The notes below the pieces were generated by a model. It was not told the origin of the DNA. It made no database searches and was given only the letters and a program-made list of their open reading frames with translations. Positions 1 through 6,510 of a stretch of DNA of 6,639 bases are shown one piece after another. The stretch is taken from NCBI GenBank assembly GCA_023253905.1, contig JALREG010000178.1, positions 1-6,639 of the forward strand, in the 5' to 3' direction. Made by a program: the position numbers and the translations under genes. Every line of letters begins with the position of its first letter. Within the stretch, counting starts at the first letter, position 1. This DNA comes from Burkholderiaceae bacterium (GTDB taxonomy: Bacteria > Pseudomonadota > Gammaproteobacteria > Burkholderiales > Burkholderiaceae).

Positions 1-1581
1 TGCCGCCAGGCGTGCGGCCATCTGTTTGAGTTCCCGGCGGAGCAGCTTGCCGGTGTTGGTGACGGGGAGCGCTTCAATGAATTCGAAGCGATCAGGTGTT
101 TTGTAGACGGCAGCGAGCGCACGGCAGTGGCTGCGCAGCGACTGCTCGCTCGCCTGCAAATCGCGCGCGCGCACGATGTAGGCGACGATGATCTCGCCCT
201 TCAACGCGTCAGGCGCGCTGGTCACGCCCGCAGCGGCGACTGAGGGGTGCTGGCGCAGAACATCCTCGATATCAGCGGGCGCCACATTGATGCCGGCACG
301 CTTGATCATTTCGGAGGTACGGGCCTTGAAGATGAGATCACCTTCGGGAGTAAGCGAACCCAGGTCGCCCGTTCTGAAATAGCCATCCGCGGTAAAAGCG
401 TCGGCGTTCTGCGTCGCGCTTTCGCCGATATAGCCCGGTGTGAGATAGCCACTCACCTCGATCGCGCCCACTTCGCCTGCCGGAAGCGGACGGCCGCTGT
501 CCGGGTCGATGATGCGAAGCCTGACCCCGGGCAGCGGCGGACCCTGTACCGCCATGCGGCGCTCGAGCGGCCAGTGATGCCAGGTGACGCAGCAGTTGCC
601 ATACGACTCGGTCTGCCCATAGACATTGCATACCTCGCGCGCCCCAAGCACCTGCGCGACGGTGGCGACATCCTGCGGCGTGCCGATGGTCATCGCGGTG
701 CGCAGACTTCGGGTACGCCTCGGCGCAAACTCGGGGTGACTGATGAGCGCGTGGGTGATCGCCGGCAGGGTATAGACCGAGGTGCACCGATGACGCTCGA
801 GCAGATCGAGTGCAGGCCCGGGTTCGAAGCGCCCCTGCAGCACGAGCGTGGCTCCATGCGAGAAGGTGGCGCACATGGCGTTGGCCGCCCCATACGACCA
901 GAAGAGTGGTACGGGCAGCATCACGCGGTCGGCAGGGGAGAGTCCCTGCCGTTCGCCGATGTGAAAGCCGTTTTCAATCACCGCACCATGAATGTTCGGC
1001 ACTGCCTTGGGGTTCGCGGTGGAGCCCGAGGTGTAGAGAATGAAGGCCGTGTCATCGGGGCGGGCGCGTTCGCCTGGAGGCGGCAGTTCAAACGGCGGCG
1101 CGCGTTCGATCCAGGTGTCGTAAGGCTCGCCGCCCGCCGGACAGGTATCGCCCACCACCACCAACCGCTCGAGCGCGGGCGGGCGACGGGCAGAGTCTGT
1201 GAGCAGGGTGGCGAATTCATCGGCGTAGGCGCGCTCGCCAAAGCGGTCCAGCGTAATCAGGATACGGGCTGCGGAATCACGAAGCAGGAAGTCAAGTTCG
1301 CGCGGCGTGGACCAGGTCGAAAACGGGGCAGCCACTGCGCCGATCGCTGAGACCGCCACGCAAATCTCAACCCATTCAACGCGGTTATTGACCAGGAGCC
1401 CCACCTGATCGCCGCGGCGGATACCCGAGGCCTGAAGCGCAGACGCGAGCGCGAGGCAACGGTCGCGCAGCTGGGGGTAAGTCCATGAACCCCGCTCATC
1501 GATCACCGCAGGTTGCTGCGGGTGACGCTCCGCCTGCTCGCAGATCAGGTCGATAAGCGTTCGGCTAAAGGGCGCGCGCAT
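1..1581 (-). CDS. AMP-forming acyl-CoA synthetase (class I adenylate-forming enzyme), 3' end cut by window edge
   Basis: The reading frame is open for 527 codons from ATG at 1581 to base 1, with no stop in the window. It should activate a carboxylic acid with ATP to an acyl-adenylate and then form the CoA thioester in the cytoplasm. The adenylate-forming motifs appear in order: the P-loop YTSGSTANPK at residues 183-192, YGQTES at 321-326, GYFRTGDL at 400-407 with the ribose-binding Asp406, the hinge region RTSEMIK at 421-427 followed by AGINVAP, and the C-terminal TNTGKLLRREL with the adenylation Lys512. All core elements are present, so only a few residues are probably missing. The hinge position holds Ser423 rather than the Asp or Lys of textbook members, a variant I believe occurs in this superfamily. 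Its start shares a base with the stop of the Bug gene (TGATG) and has no clear Shine-Dalgarno sequence, so translation is probably coupled. Short or medium acids, aromatic acids or carnitine-like acids are all possible substrates; none can be assigned. Confidence 0.93.
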   Translation of the reverse strand, partial: MRAPFSRTLIDLICEQAERHPQQPAVIDERGSWTYPQLRDRCLALASALQASGIRRGDQVGLLVNNRVEWVEICVAVSAIGAVAAPFSTWSTPRELDFLLRDSAARILITLDRFGERAYADEFATLLTDSARRPPALERLVVVGDTCPAGGEPYDTWIERAPPFELPPPGERARPDDTAFILYTSGSTANPKAVPNIHGAVIENGFHIGERQGLSPADRVMLPVPLFWSYGAANAMCATFSHGATLVLQGRFEPGPALDLLERHRCTSVYTLPAITHALISHPEFAPRRTRSLRTAMTIGTPQDVATVAQVLGAREVCNVYGQTESYGNCCVTWHHWPLERRMAVQGPPLPGVRLRIIDPDSGRPLPAGEVGAIEVSGYLTPGYIGESATQNADAFTADGYFRTGDLGSLTPEGDLIFKARTSEMIKRAGINVAPADIEDVLRQHPSVAAAGVTSAPDALKGEIIVAYIVRARDLQASEQSLRSHCRALAAVYKTPDRFEFIEALPVTNTGKLLRRELKQMAARLAA

Positions 1582-2597
1582 CAGTCCAGGGCCAGCTTGA
1601 TACGTTCGGCGACTGTCTTCCAGCGCGCCACGTCACGCGTCATCAGCTCGCCCATCTGGCGCGAGTCCAGATAAGCGGGTTCGAGACCGCGCTGACGAAG
1701 CCTGGTCTGCGTATCGGGGTCGGCCATGACGCGACCGAGGTCGTCCCCCACTTTCTTGACGATATCGGCGGGAGTTCGGGCTGGCAGGAGCAAGCCATAC
1801 CAGATGTCGGCATCAAAACCCGGCATGCCACCCTCAATGACTGTGGGGAGCTGCGGCATCTGCGGGCTCCGCTCGGCGGTCGTCACCGCCAGGGCTCGCA
1901 GTCTTCCATCCTTGATGAAGGCATCAAACGCCGAGAGCGCACCAAACGAAAGTTGCACCTCGTTGGCGACCAGTGCGGTCACCGACGGCCCCGAGCCTTT
2001 GTAGGCAACATGCGTCATCGACAGCCCGGCGTTCATGGCAAAGAGTTCGCCGGCCAGATGGGGCGCGGTGCCGCTGCCCGCCGATCCGTAGTTGAGCTTG
2101 CCGGGATTGGCACGGGCGTAATCGATAAGCTCTCGAACTGACTTCACCGGAAGGTTCTGGTTCACCACCACCACGAGTGGAGAGACCGCAAAGCGGCCGA
2201 CTGGCGCGAAGTCACGAAGCAGGCTCCAGCTCAGGTTGCGATAAGCGGTGGTATTGATGGTGTAGGAGTTGACGCAGAGCAGGAGGGTATAGCCGTCGGC
2301 GGGCGCTCGGGCGACCACATCAGCGCCGATATTTCCCGCCGCACCCGGGCGGTTTTCGATCACCACGCTCTGGCCCCACAGCTCAGACAGCTTTTGAGCG
2401 ATGATGCGCGCTGAAATGTCTGACCCGCCGGGGGCAAAGCCGACCACGATCTTGACTGGCCGATCAGGGAAGGCGGCTTGTGCCGAAGTTCCCGAAATCA
2501 GACCAGCGGTGGTGGCAATGAGGGCTGCGACAAGGCGAGGGAGAATTCGGCGCCGCGGCGCCACCGTGCGCTGTCGGGGGTGAGTTTTTACATGCAT
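1581..2597 (-). CDS. Bug/TctC-family periplasmic substrate-binding protein (tripartite tricarboxylate transporter type)
   Basis: This is a 338-residue binding protein, close to the usual 320-330 of the family. Such proteins capture small carboxylates or related compounds in the periplasm. A long basic N-region (RRR at 15-17) and a hydrophobic stretch lead to a likely signal peptidase site after AQA at 39-41, so the mature protein begins AFPDRPVKIVV. Family signatures follow: GFAPGGSD at 53-60, ENRPGAAGNIGAD at 81-93, ADGYTLL at 100-106, NYGSAGSGT at 169-177 and VAYKGSGPSV at 197-206. The start at 2597 was chosen because AGGAGG lies nine bases upstream and a secretion signal follows at once; an ATG at 2675 would add 26 residues that spoil the signal peptide. 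No TctA or TctB membrane subunits lie nearby, so this is an orphan binding protein, as is frequent in Burkholderiales. It is first in an operon with the synthetase and divergent from a LysR gene, its probable regulator. The ligand is unknown. Confidence 0.93.
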   Translation of the reverse strand: MHVKTHPRQRTVAPRRRILPRLVAALIATTAGLISGTSAQAAFPDRPVKIVVGFAPGGSDISARIIAQKLSELWGQSVVIENRPGAAGNIGADVVARAPADGYTLLLCVNSYTINTTAYRNLSWSLLRDFAPVGRFAVSPLVVVVNQNLPVKSVRELIDYARANPGKLNYGSAGSGTAPHLAGELFAMNAGLSMTHVAYKGSGPSVTALVANEVQLSFGALSAFDAFIKDGRLRALAVTTAERSPQMPQLPTVIEGGMPGFDADIWYGLLLPARTPADIVKKVGDDLGRVMADPDTQTRLRQRGLEPAYLDSRQMGELMTRDVARWKTVAERIKLALD

Positions 2598-2606
2598 GAC
2601 AATAAT

Positions 2607-2612
2607 CCTCCT
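2607..2612 (-). promoter_or_regulatory. Strong Shine-Dalgarno sequence of the Bug gene
   Basis: The minus strand reads AGGAGG here, nine bases before the ATG at 2597. It decides the start of the Bug protein against the longer frame beginning at 2675, and it is the best ribosome binding site in the window. Confidence 0.85.
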
Positions 2613-2707
2613 GCGCGCAGGATGCGCGGCCGAGTCGACGAGCGACAGCGCCTGCATCATTCGACGAAATGGCACACGACCCAGGGCGAGTCGCAGATTA
2701 AAGTGGC

Positions 2708-2717
2708 TTATGCATAA
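2708..2717. repeat. Perfect palindrome TTATGCATAA, candidate LysR operator
   Basis: The ten bases equal their own reverse complement. The half-site TTATGC recurs in direct orientation at 2735-2740, 27 bases away. The palindrome lies 58-63 bases before the LysR start and about 110 bases before the Bug start, a usual place for a LysR-type recognition site. Binding by the adjacent LysR is an inference. Confidence 0.45.
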
Positions 2718-2755
2718 TTTCTACTGATATTTATTTATGCTTTCTTATAACTTTA

Positions 2756-2767
2756 TTTAATATTAAA
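2756..2767. repeat. Perfect palindrome TTTAATATTAAA next to the LysR start codon
   Basis: This 12-base self-complementary AT-only sequence ends three bases before the LysR ATG and takes the place where a ribosome binding site would be. It could be an operator for self-repression or simply part of the AT-rich promoter; in AT-rich DNA such palindromes arise more easily by chance. Confidence 0.35.
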
Positions 2768-2770
2768 GAC

Positions 2771-3685
2771 ATGCGACGTGTCAGCCTGACCAATCTGGAA
2801 ACGCTTTGCTGGATCGCGCGGCTGGGTTCGTTCACCGCAGCGGCCGAGCGCCTGAACGCCACGCAACCCGCTATCTCGGGCCGCGTCCGCGAGCTCGAAG
2901 AGTCCCTGAAGGTCAAACTCTTTCAGCGGCGCGGCCGGCGGATGGAACTCACCATTCAGGGACGTGAACTGGTCGAACGGGCGCAGCCGCTCATCGCGCG
3001 CATCGAGGAGGTGGTGACCTCACTCGACAATCCCGGCGCAATCACCGGCATCCTGCGGATCGGGGTAGGCGAAATGGTGGCGGTGGCCTGGTTCGGCGAC
3101 CTGATGGCTCAGCTTCACGAGCGCATGCCCCGCGTCACCTATCAGATCGAGGTCGATCTCACCATCAACATGCGCCAGAAGCTTGAGCTCGGCCAGCTCG
3201 ATCTGGCCATCATGGCGGCACGGCTGAACAGCGACCGCCTGGTGAGCACGCCGCTGGGTAGCCTGGACATGCTATGGGTCACCTCACCCGCCGTTCGCAG
3301 AGCCATGAAGCGCGAGGGGCACGAGCTGCGCGAGGTGCTGTCGTCTCACCCGATCTGGTGCCTCGCGCGGCCCTCGCACATGTATCCCATGGCGGTTGAA
3401 ACGCTGAAGGCGCTTGGACTGCCTCAGGTAAGCATCAACACCTGTAACAGCCTGCAGACCATGGTGAGCATTGTGATGGCGGGTGGTGGCATCTCAATGC
3501 TGCCCGAGAACATGGTGGCCGACGCTCTCAAACGTCGGCAGCTGGTACGCCTCTCGCCCGACATGCCTGCACAGCAGCTTGATTTTGTGATTGCACACGA
3601 TCGCGATCAGGAGCAGCCGGTGGTGCGGCATATCGCGCGACTGGCGGTGCAGGCGAGTACGTTTGTACAGACATCGGGGTTGTGA
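2771..3685 (+). CDS. LysR-family transcriptional regulator
   Basis: This 304-residue protein has the normal LysR length. Residues 5-64 form the winged helix-turn-helix: LTNLETLCWIARLGSFTAAA, then TQPAISGRVRELEE (31-44) with the recognition helix, and the wing region VKLFQRRGRRMELT. A linker helix follows (about 65-88), and the effector-binding domain runs from about residue 91 (ITGILRIGVGE) to the end. The start at 2771 is the only ATG, GTG or TTG between an upstream in-frame stop at 2699 and the helix-turn-helix, although its ribosome binding site is poor (TTAAAGAC before the ATG). The gene is divergent from the Bug-synthetase operon, which it most likely activates in response to the transported acid or its CoA ester. 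It is the only plus-strand gene here and converges on the TetR gene with 29 bases between the stops. The effector is unknown. Confidence 0.95.
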   Translation: MRRVSLTNLETLCWIARLGSFTAAAERLNATQPAISGRVRELEESLKVKLFQRRGRRMELTIQGRELVERAQPLIARIEEVVTSLDNPGAITGILRIGVGEMVAVAWFGDLMAQLHERMPRVTYQIEVDLTINMRQKLELGQLDLAIMAARLNSDRLVSTPLGSLDMLWVTSPAVRRAMKREGHELREVLSSHPIWCLARPSHMYPMAVETLKALGLPQVSINTCNSLQTMVSIVMAGGGISMLPENMVADALKRRQLVRLSPDMPAQQLDFVIAHDRDQEQPVVRHIARLAVQASTFVQTSGL

Positions 3686-3714
3686 CCGTTCGCGCGAATC
3701 GCCAGGCAAGCCGA

Positions 3715-4452
3715 TCAGGCCGCCGCTCCCTGAATAAACCAGGCAGAAAAGTCATCCGCAATCTGGTCAACCGAGCGCTTGGACGGGCTATGCCACTGTT
3801 GCACCCAGGTGGCGGCGCCCAGCAGATAAAACGCCAAAAGGGTGCTCGGCGCATCAGCGCGGATCTCTCCGCGGCGCTGGCCAGATTCGATGAGATCTTT
3901 CCAAAATAGACGGTAGCGGTCGACCGCTGCACGATAGTCTTTCCATACTTCGGGCGGTGACTTACTCACGCGCTGATAGCGTATGGCCTTGTCGAAGGAA
4001 TCGCCGTGCTGACGCATCGCGAGAATCTGAGCACGAATTCCGGCCCTGATTTCCTGCTGGACCGTGACCTGGGTCCCAAGGTTTGCGACGGCACGCCGAA
4101 CCGCACTGTCGATCTGGGTGACACCGTCGCAAAGCACGCAGGCGACGAACTCGTCTTTTGAGGAAAAATGACGGTAGATACCGCCCAACGCCAGGCCGGC
4201 TTCGGCTGCGATGTCGCGAACCGTGGTGGCGGTAAAGCCTTGACGTTTGAAAACTCGGCCAGCTGCTTCAAGAAGATTGTCGCGACTGAGTTCGCCCTTG
4301 GCGGTCTTGGCGCGCCGAATCTTGGGCGGCGGATTATCCGAGCCAGACGCAGCCGCGCGCCTTGCCGGTCGCGCTGCGGCGAGAGTGGGGTCAGCGACCT
4401 TTGAAGTTTGGGGTCCGCTTTTCGATGAAACTGCTCGTGGCCTCACGGACAT
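3715..4452 (-). CDS. TetR/AcrR-family regulator, probably acyl-CoA responsive
   Basis: This is a 245-residue TetR-type repressor. A 50-residue basic, Ala/Pro-rich tail precedes the DNA-binding domain (about 55-105): SRDNLLEAAGRVFKRQGF, TVRDIAAEAGLALGGIYRHF with the recognition helix at about 85-95, then SSKDEF. The C-terminal region, with WKDLIESGQRRGEIRAD and later TWVQQWHSPSKRSVDQIADDF, resembles the ligand domains of KstR2-like repressors that sense acyl-CoA esters; this is judged by eye. No ATG, GTG or TTG exists between codon 3 (a GTG at 4446) and the helix-turn-helix, so the gene must start inside the crotonase gene, giving a 62-base overlap. No clear Shine-Dalgarno precedes the start, so coupling to upstream translation is likely. 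As the last gene of the CaiB-crotonase operon it probably regulates that operon, from an operator outside the window. Confidence 0.92.
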   Translation of the reverse strand: MSVRPRAVSSKSGPQTSKVADPTLAAARPARRAAASGSDNPPPKIRRAKTAKGELSRDNLLEAAGRVFKRQGFTATTVRDIAAEAGLALGGIYRHFSSKDEFVACVLCDGVTQIDSAVRRAVANLGTQVTVQQEIRAGIRAQILAMRQHGDSFDKAIRYQRVSKSPPEVWKDYRAAVDRYRLFWKDLIESGQRRGEIRADAPSTLLAFYLLGAATWVQQWHSPSKRSVDQIADDFSAWFIQGAAA

Positions 4453-5215
4453 CTTCAGTTGCCAGAACGATTTGAGTGAATTCCTTGAACATCATATTGG
4501 ATTCACCCAGCGTCTGAAAATGAGACTCCCAGATTTGCCGCTTCTGCAGCCGCAGCGCGATCGGCGCGCAGTTCGATGCGATATCCCGCGCATAGGCGTA
4601 GGTGGCTTCCCGCAAGTCCTCGCGCGGGATGCTTCGGTTGATCAGCCCCAGTTCGCGCGCCTCGGGGGCCTTGATCTTTCGGCCTGAGAGGAGAAATTCT
4701 GTGGCGTGGGCATGCCCCATCAGCTTGGGCAGAATCCATGCGCTTCCCCATTCAGCGGCCAGCCCGCGTCTGACAAACGCTGCCGCGAAAACCGAATCGT
4801 CCGCAGAGAATCGAATGTCGCAAAATGCCGCGTACACCAGACCGAGTCCGGCTGTCGCGCCATTGATCATGCAGATGATTGGCTTGCCAATCGTCGGAAA
4901 GTAGGTGTGCGTCCCCTGAAAGTCGTGGCGTATCGCCGAGTCGAGTGGCCATTTGAGCGAAGCAAGACTTCTGGTTTGTGGTGGAGCGCTTCCGGCCGCA
5001 GCCTGTATGGCTGAAATATCTGCGCCGACGCAAAATGATTTGCCAGCGCCGGTCAGTACGATCACTCGCACGCTCTCGTCGGCATCGGCCCGCAACATCG
5101 CCTCGTGGAGCGCCTCGGCGAGTTCGTAGTTGACGGCGTTGTGCTGCTCGGGTCGATTGAGTGTGATGGTGCCGATACGCTCAGCAACTTCATAGAGAAT
5201 GTAGCGGTCAGACAT
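4391..5215 (-). CDS. Crotonase-family protein (enoyl-CoA hydratase/isomerase-like)
   Basis: This 274-residue protein has the full crotonase fold: ITLNRPEQHNAVN at 17-29, the first oxyanion-hole segment SFCVGADI at 60-67, the second segment INGATAGLGLVYAAFCD at 117-133, and the C-terminal SSFIEKRTPNFKGR. These proteins act on acyl-CoA thioesters. The two glutamates used by classical hydratases (Glu144 and Glu164 in rat mitochondrial hydratase) align by eye with Val127 and Phe147. A glutamate, Glu155 in GLAAEWGSAW, aligns with the catalytic glutamate of ECI2/Eci1-type enoyl-CoA isomerases. An isomerase or another crotonase reaction is therefore more likely than simple hydration. The start is supported by AAGGA (5222-5226) six bases upstream. 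It lies 41 bases after the CoA-transferase gene and overlaps the TetR gene by 62 bases, so the three probably form one operon. Confidence 0.93.
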   Translation of the reverse strand: MSDRYILYEVAERIGTITLNRPEQHNAVNYELAEALHEAMLRADADESVRVIVLTGAGKSFCVGADISAIQAAAGSAPPQTRSLASLKWPLDSAIRHDFQGTHTYFPTIGKPIICMINGATAGLGLVYAAFCDIRFSADDSVFAAAFVRRGLAAEWGSAWILPKLMGHAHATEFLLSGRKIKAPEARELGLINRSIPREDLREATYAYARDIASNCAPIALRLQKRQIWESHFQTLGESNMMFKEFTQIVLATEDVREATSSFIEKRTPNFKGR

Positions 5216-5221
5216 TTCAGA

Positions 5222-5226
5222 TCCTT
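5222..5226 (-). promoter_or_regulatory. Ribosome binding site of the crotonase gene
   Basis: AAGGA on the minus strand stands six bases before the ATG at 5215. It is the only recognisable Shine-Dalgarno in the upstream operon, suggesting this gene is translated independently of the CoA-transferase across the 41-base gap. No terminator hairpin is visible in the gap (5216-5256). Confidence 0.65.
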
Positions 5227-5256
5227 AATAATGAATGAGGCTTGGTGCTGCCGCCC

Positions 5257-6510
5257 TCAGATGACACCGGAGTCGCGAAGCTCAGCGATTTCCGCTGCAC
5301 CAAGACCCAGTGTCTGCGAAAGGATTTCCTCGGTGTGTTCCCCTAGCGACGGTGGGCGTTGATACCGGGCCGGTGTTGCTGAACACTTGATCGGGCTCGC
5401 GATCAGCTGCAGGCGGTCCGATTTCGGGTGCGGCGCTGCAACCCTCAGCGAACGAGCGTGAGTGTGCGGATCATCAAAAACCTCCTGATAGTTCCTGACC
5501 TGCGAGCACGGTACGCTTGCGGCTTCGAGCGCAGCGATCAGGTGCGCCGATGAAAGGCGGGCAATACGTGGCTGTAGCAGGCTGGTGAGCGCGTCCCGAT
5601 GCCGGAATCGTGACGCGACATCGGCGAACCTTGGATCCGCCGTCAGTTCCGGACAATCAAGAATGTTGCAGAGCGCCCGGAACTGTGCGCTGACTCCGGC
5701 CATGATGAACACTGAACCATCGGCGGTATCGAAGATTCGGGCGGGCGCGCCTCCGTAGTTTTCGGAGCCGTGGCGACCAATCAGATCACCGCTCAGAAGG
5801 AATTTTTGTACGTTATCTGCCTGAAGCGCAACGCCAGTATCAAACAGCGCAACATCCAGGTGCTGACCTTCTCCGGTGGCGTCACGATGTCTGAGCGCAA
5901 CCATGATGGCGAAGGCTGCGTTCATACCAGTTGCGACATCGACCACTGAGGCGCCGACGCGCACTGGGCCAGCGCCTTGAGAACCGTCGCGTTGACCCGT
6001 CACGCTCATGAGTCCGCATGCAGCCTGCACGACCGAGTCAAAGCCCGGAAGAACGGCGCGCGGGCCGGTTTGTCCCCAGCCACTCACCGAGCAGTAAACA
6101 AGCGCGGGATTGACGCTGTGCAGACTTGGGTAGTCAAGGCCAAAGCGCTCCATCGTGCCGGGGATGAAGTTCTCGATCAGGACATCGGATTGCGCGACCA
6201 GTTGTTTCAGAATGGCCTGCCCGCGAGGCTGGTCGAGAGCGAGCGTGAGGGATCGCTTGTTGCGGTTGGCGAGCAGAACCATTGACGTTTCACCGGGAAT
6301 TTTATCGCCGGCTGCGTCCAGCAGGGCTCCTGTACTCATGGCCCTGGCGTCGTCCCCGGAGCCAGGCCGTTCTACCTTGATCACCTGTGCGCCGTAATCG
6401 GCGAGCATCTGCGCCGCATAGGGCCCGGCGATCACGCGCCCAAGATCCAGAACCCGCACGCCTGCGAGCGGCCCCGCGGGTGCTGGCGTGGTGTGTTGGG
6501 CGTGGCTCAT
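5257..6510 (-). CDS. CaiB/BaiF-family (class III) CoA-transferase
   Basis: This 417-residue protein has the usual family length. Class III CoA-transferases move CoA from one acyl-CoA to another carboxylic acid in the cytoplasm as interlocked homodimers. Signatures seen are GPLAGVRVLDLGRVIAGP at 13-30, LADYGAQVIKVERPGSGD at 36-53, NRNKRSLTL at 82-90, DVLIENFIPG at 109-118, YCSVSGWGQTGP at 139-150 and GASVVDVATG at 186-195, where Asp191 matches the nucleophilic aspartate (Asp169 of formyl-CoA transferase). The C-terminal part keeps the family NYGG and DDPHTHAR segments. The ATG overlaps the stop of the upstream gene as ATGA and has no Shine-Dalgarno, so it is probably read by coupled translation. 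The family includes formyl-CoA, succinyl-CoA:carboxylate, carnitine and mesaconyl-CoA transferases or isomerases; the substrates here cannot be told. Confidence 0.95.
   Translation of the reverse strand: MSHAQHTTPAPAGPLAGVRVLDLGRVIAGPYAAQMLADYGAQVIKVERPGSGDDARAMSTGALLDAAGDKIPGETSMVLLANRNKRSLTLALDQPRGQAILKQLVAQSDVLIENFIPGTMERFGLDYPSLHSVNPALVYCSVSGWGQTGPRAVLPGFDSVVQAACGLMSVTGQRDGSQGAGPVRVGASVVDVATGMNAAFAIMVALRHRDATGEGQHLDVALFDTGVALQADNVQKFLLSGDLIGRHGSENYGGAPARIFDTADGSVFIMAGVSAQFRALCNILDCPELTADPRFADVASRFRHRDALTSLLQPRIARLSSAHLIAALEAASVPCSQVRNYQEVFDDPHTHARSLRVAAPHPKSDRLQLIASPIKCSATPARYQRPPSLGEHTEEILSQTLGLGAAEIAELRDSGVI

Larger units (their letters stand above)
2598..2770. promoter_or_regulatory. 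Divergent control region between the LysR gene and the Bug-synthetase operon
   Basis: These 173 bases separate two divergent genes and must carry promoters for both. The part next to LysR (2708-2768) has only 10 G or C in 61 bases, in sharp contrast to its GC-rich surroundings. It holds a perfect 10-base palindrome TTATGCATAA (2708-2717), a further copy of its half TTATGC at 2735-2740, an imperfect inverted repeat TTAT-N8-ATAA (2735-2750), and a perfect 12-base palindrome TTTAATATTAAA (2756-2767) just before the LysR start. Such short AT-rich dyads fit LysR-type binding sites (T-N11-A class), so autoregulation of LysR and inducer-dependent activation of the Bug operon are likely. I could not pick convincing -35/-10 pairs for either direction. 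The GC-rich part (2613-2700) next to the Bug gene would be its 5' untranslated leader. Confidence 0.7.

Noticed and set aside
338..874. A 178-codon minus-strand open frame
   Set aside because: It overlaps the synthetase in another phase of the same strand, and its product shows only low-complexity Arg/Ala/His-rich sequence.
247..1350. A 367-codon plus-strand open frame
   Set aside because: It lies opposite the synthetase, which carries every family motif in order. The antisense frame has an arginine- and glycine-rich composition with no recognisable domain, as expected for shadow frames in GC-rich DNA.
1..1581. Possible frameshift in the synthetase, since several short frames cover the region
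   Set aside because: Translation of the whole minus-strand frame from 1581 to 1 is uninterrupted with all motifs in phase; it merely lacks a stop because the window ends.
1581..2675. The longer 364-residue start for the Bug protein
   Set aside because: The 26 extra residues would bury the signal peptide, and the AGGAGG nine bases before the ATG at 2597 marks the true start.
3689..3698. Palindrome TTCGCGCGAA between the convergent LysR and TetR genes, considered as a shared terminator
   Set aside because: It has no loop and no T-run on either side, so it does not look like an intrinsic terminator; short CG palindromes are frequent in GC-rich DNA.
4247..4687. A 146-codon plus-strand open frame across the TetR/crotonase junction
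   Set aside because: It is antisense to two genes with clear family motifs and has no recognisable product or ribosome binding site.
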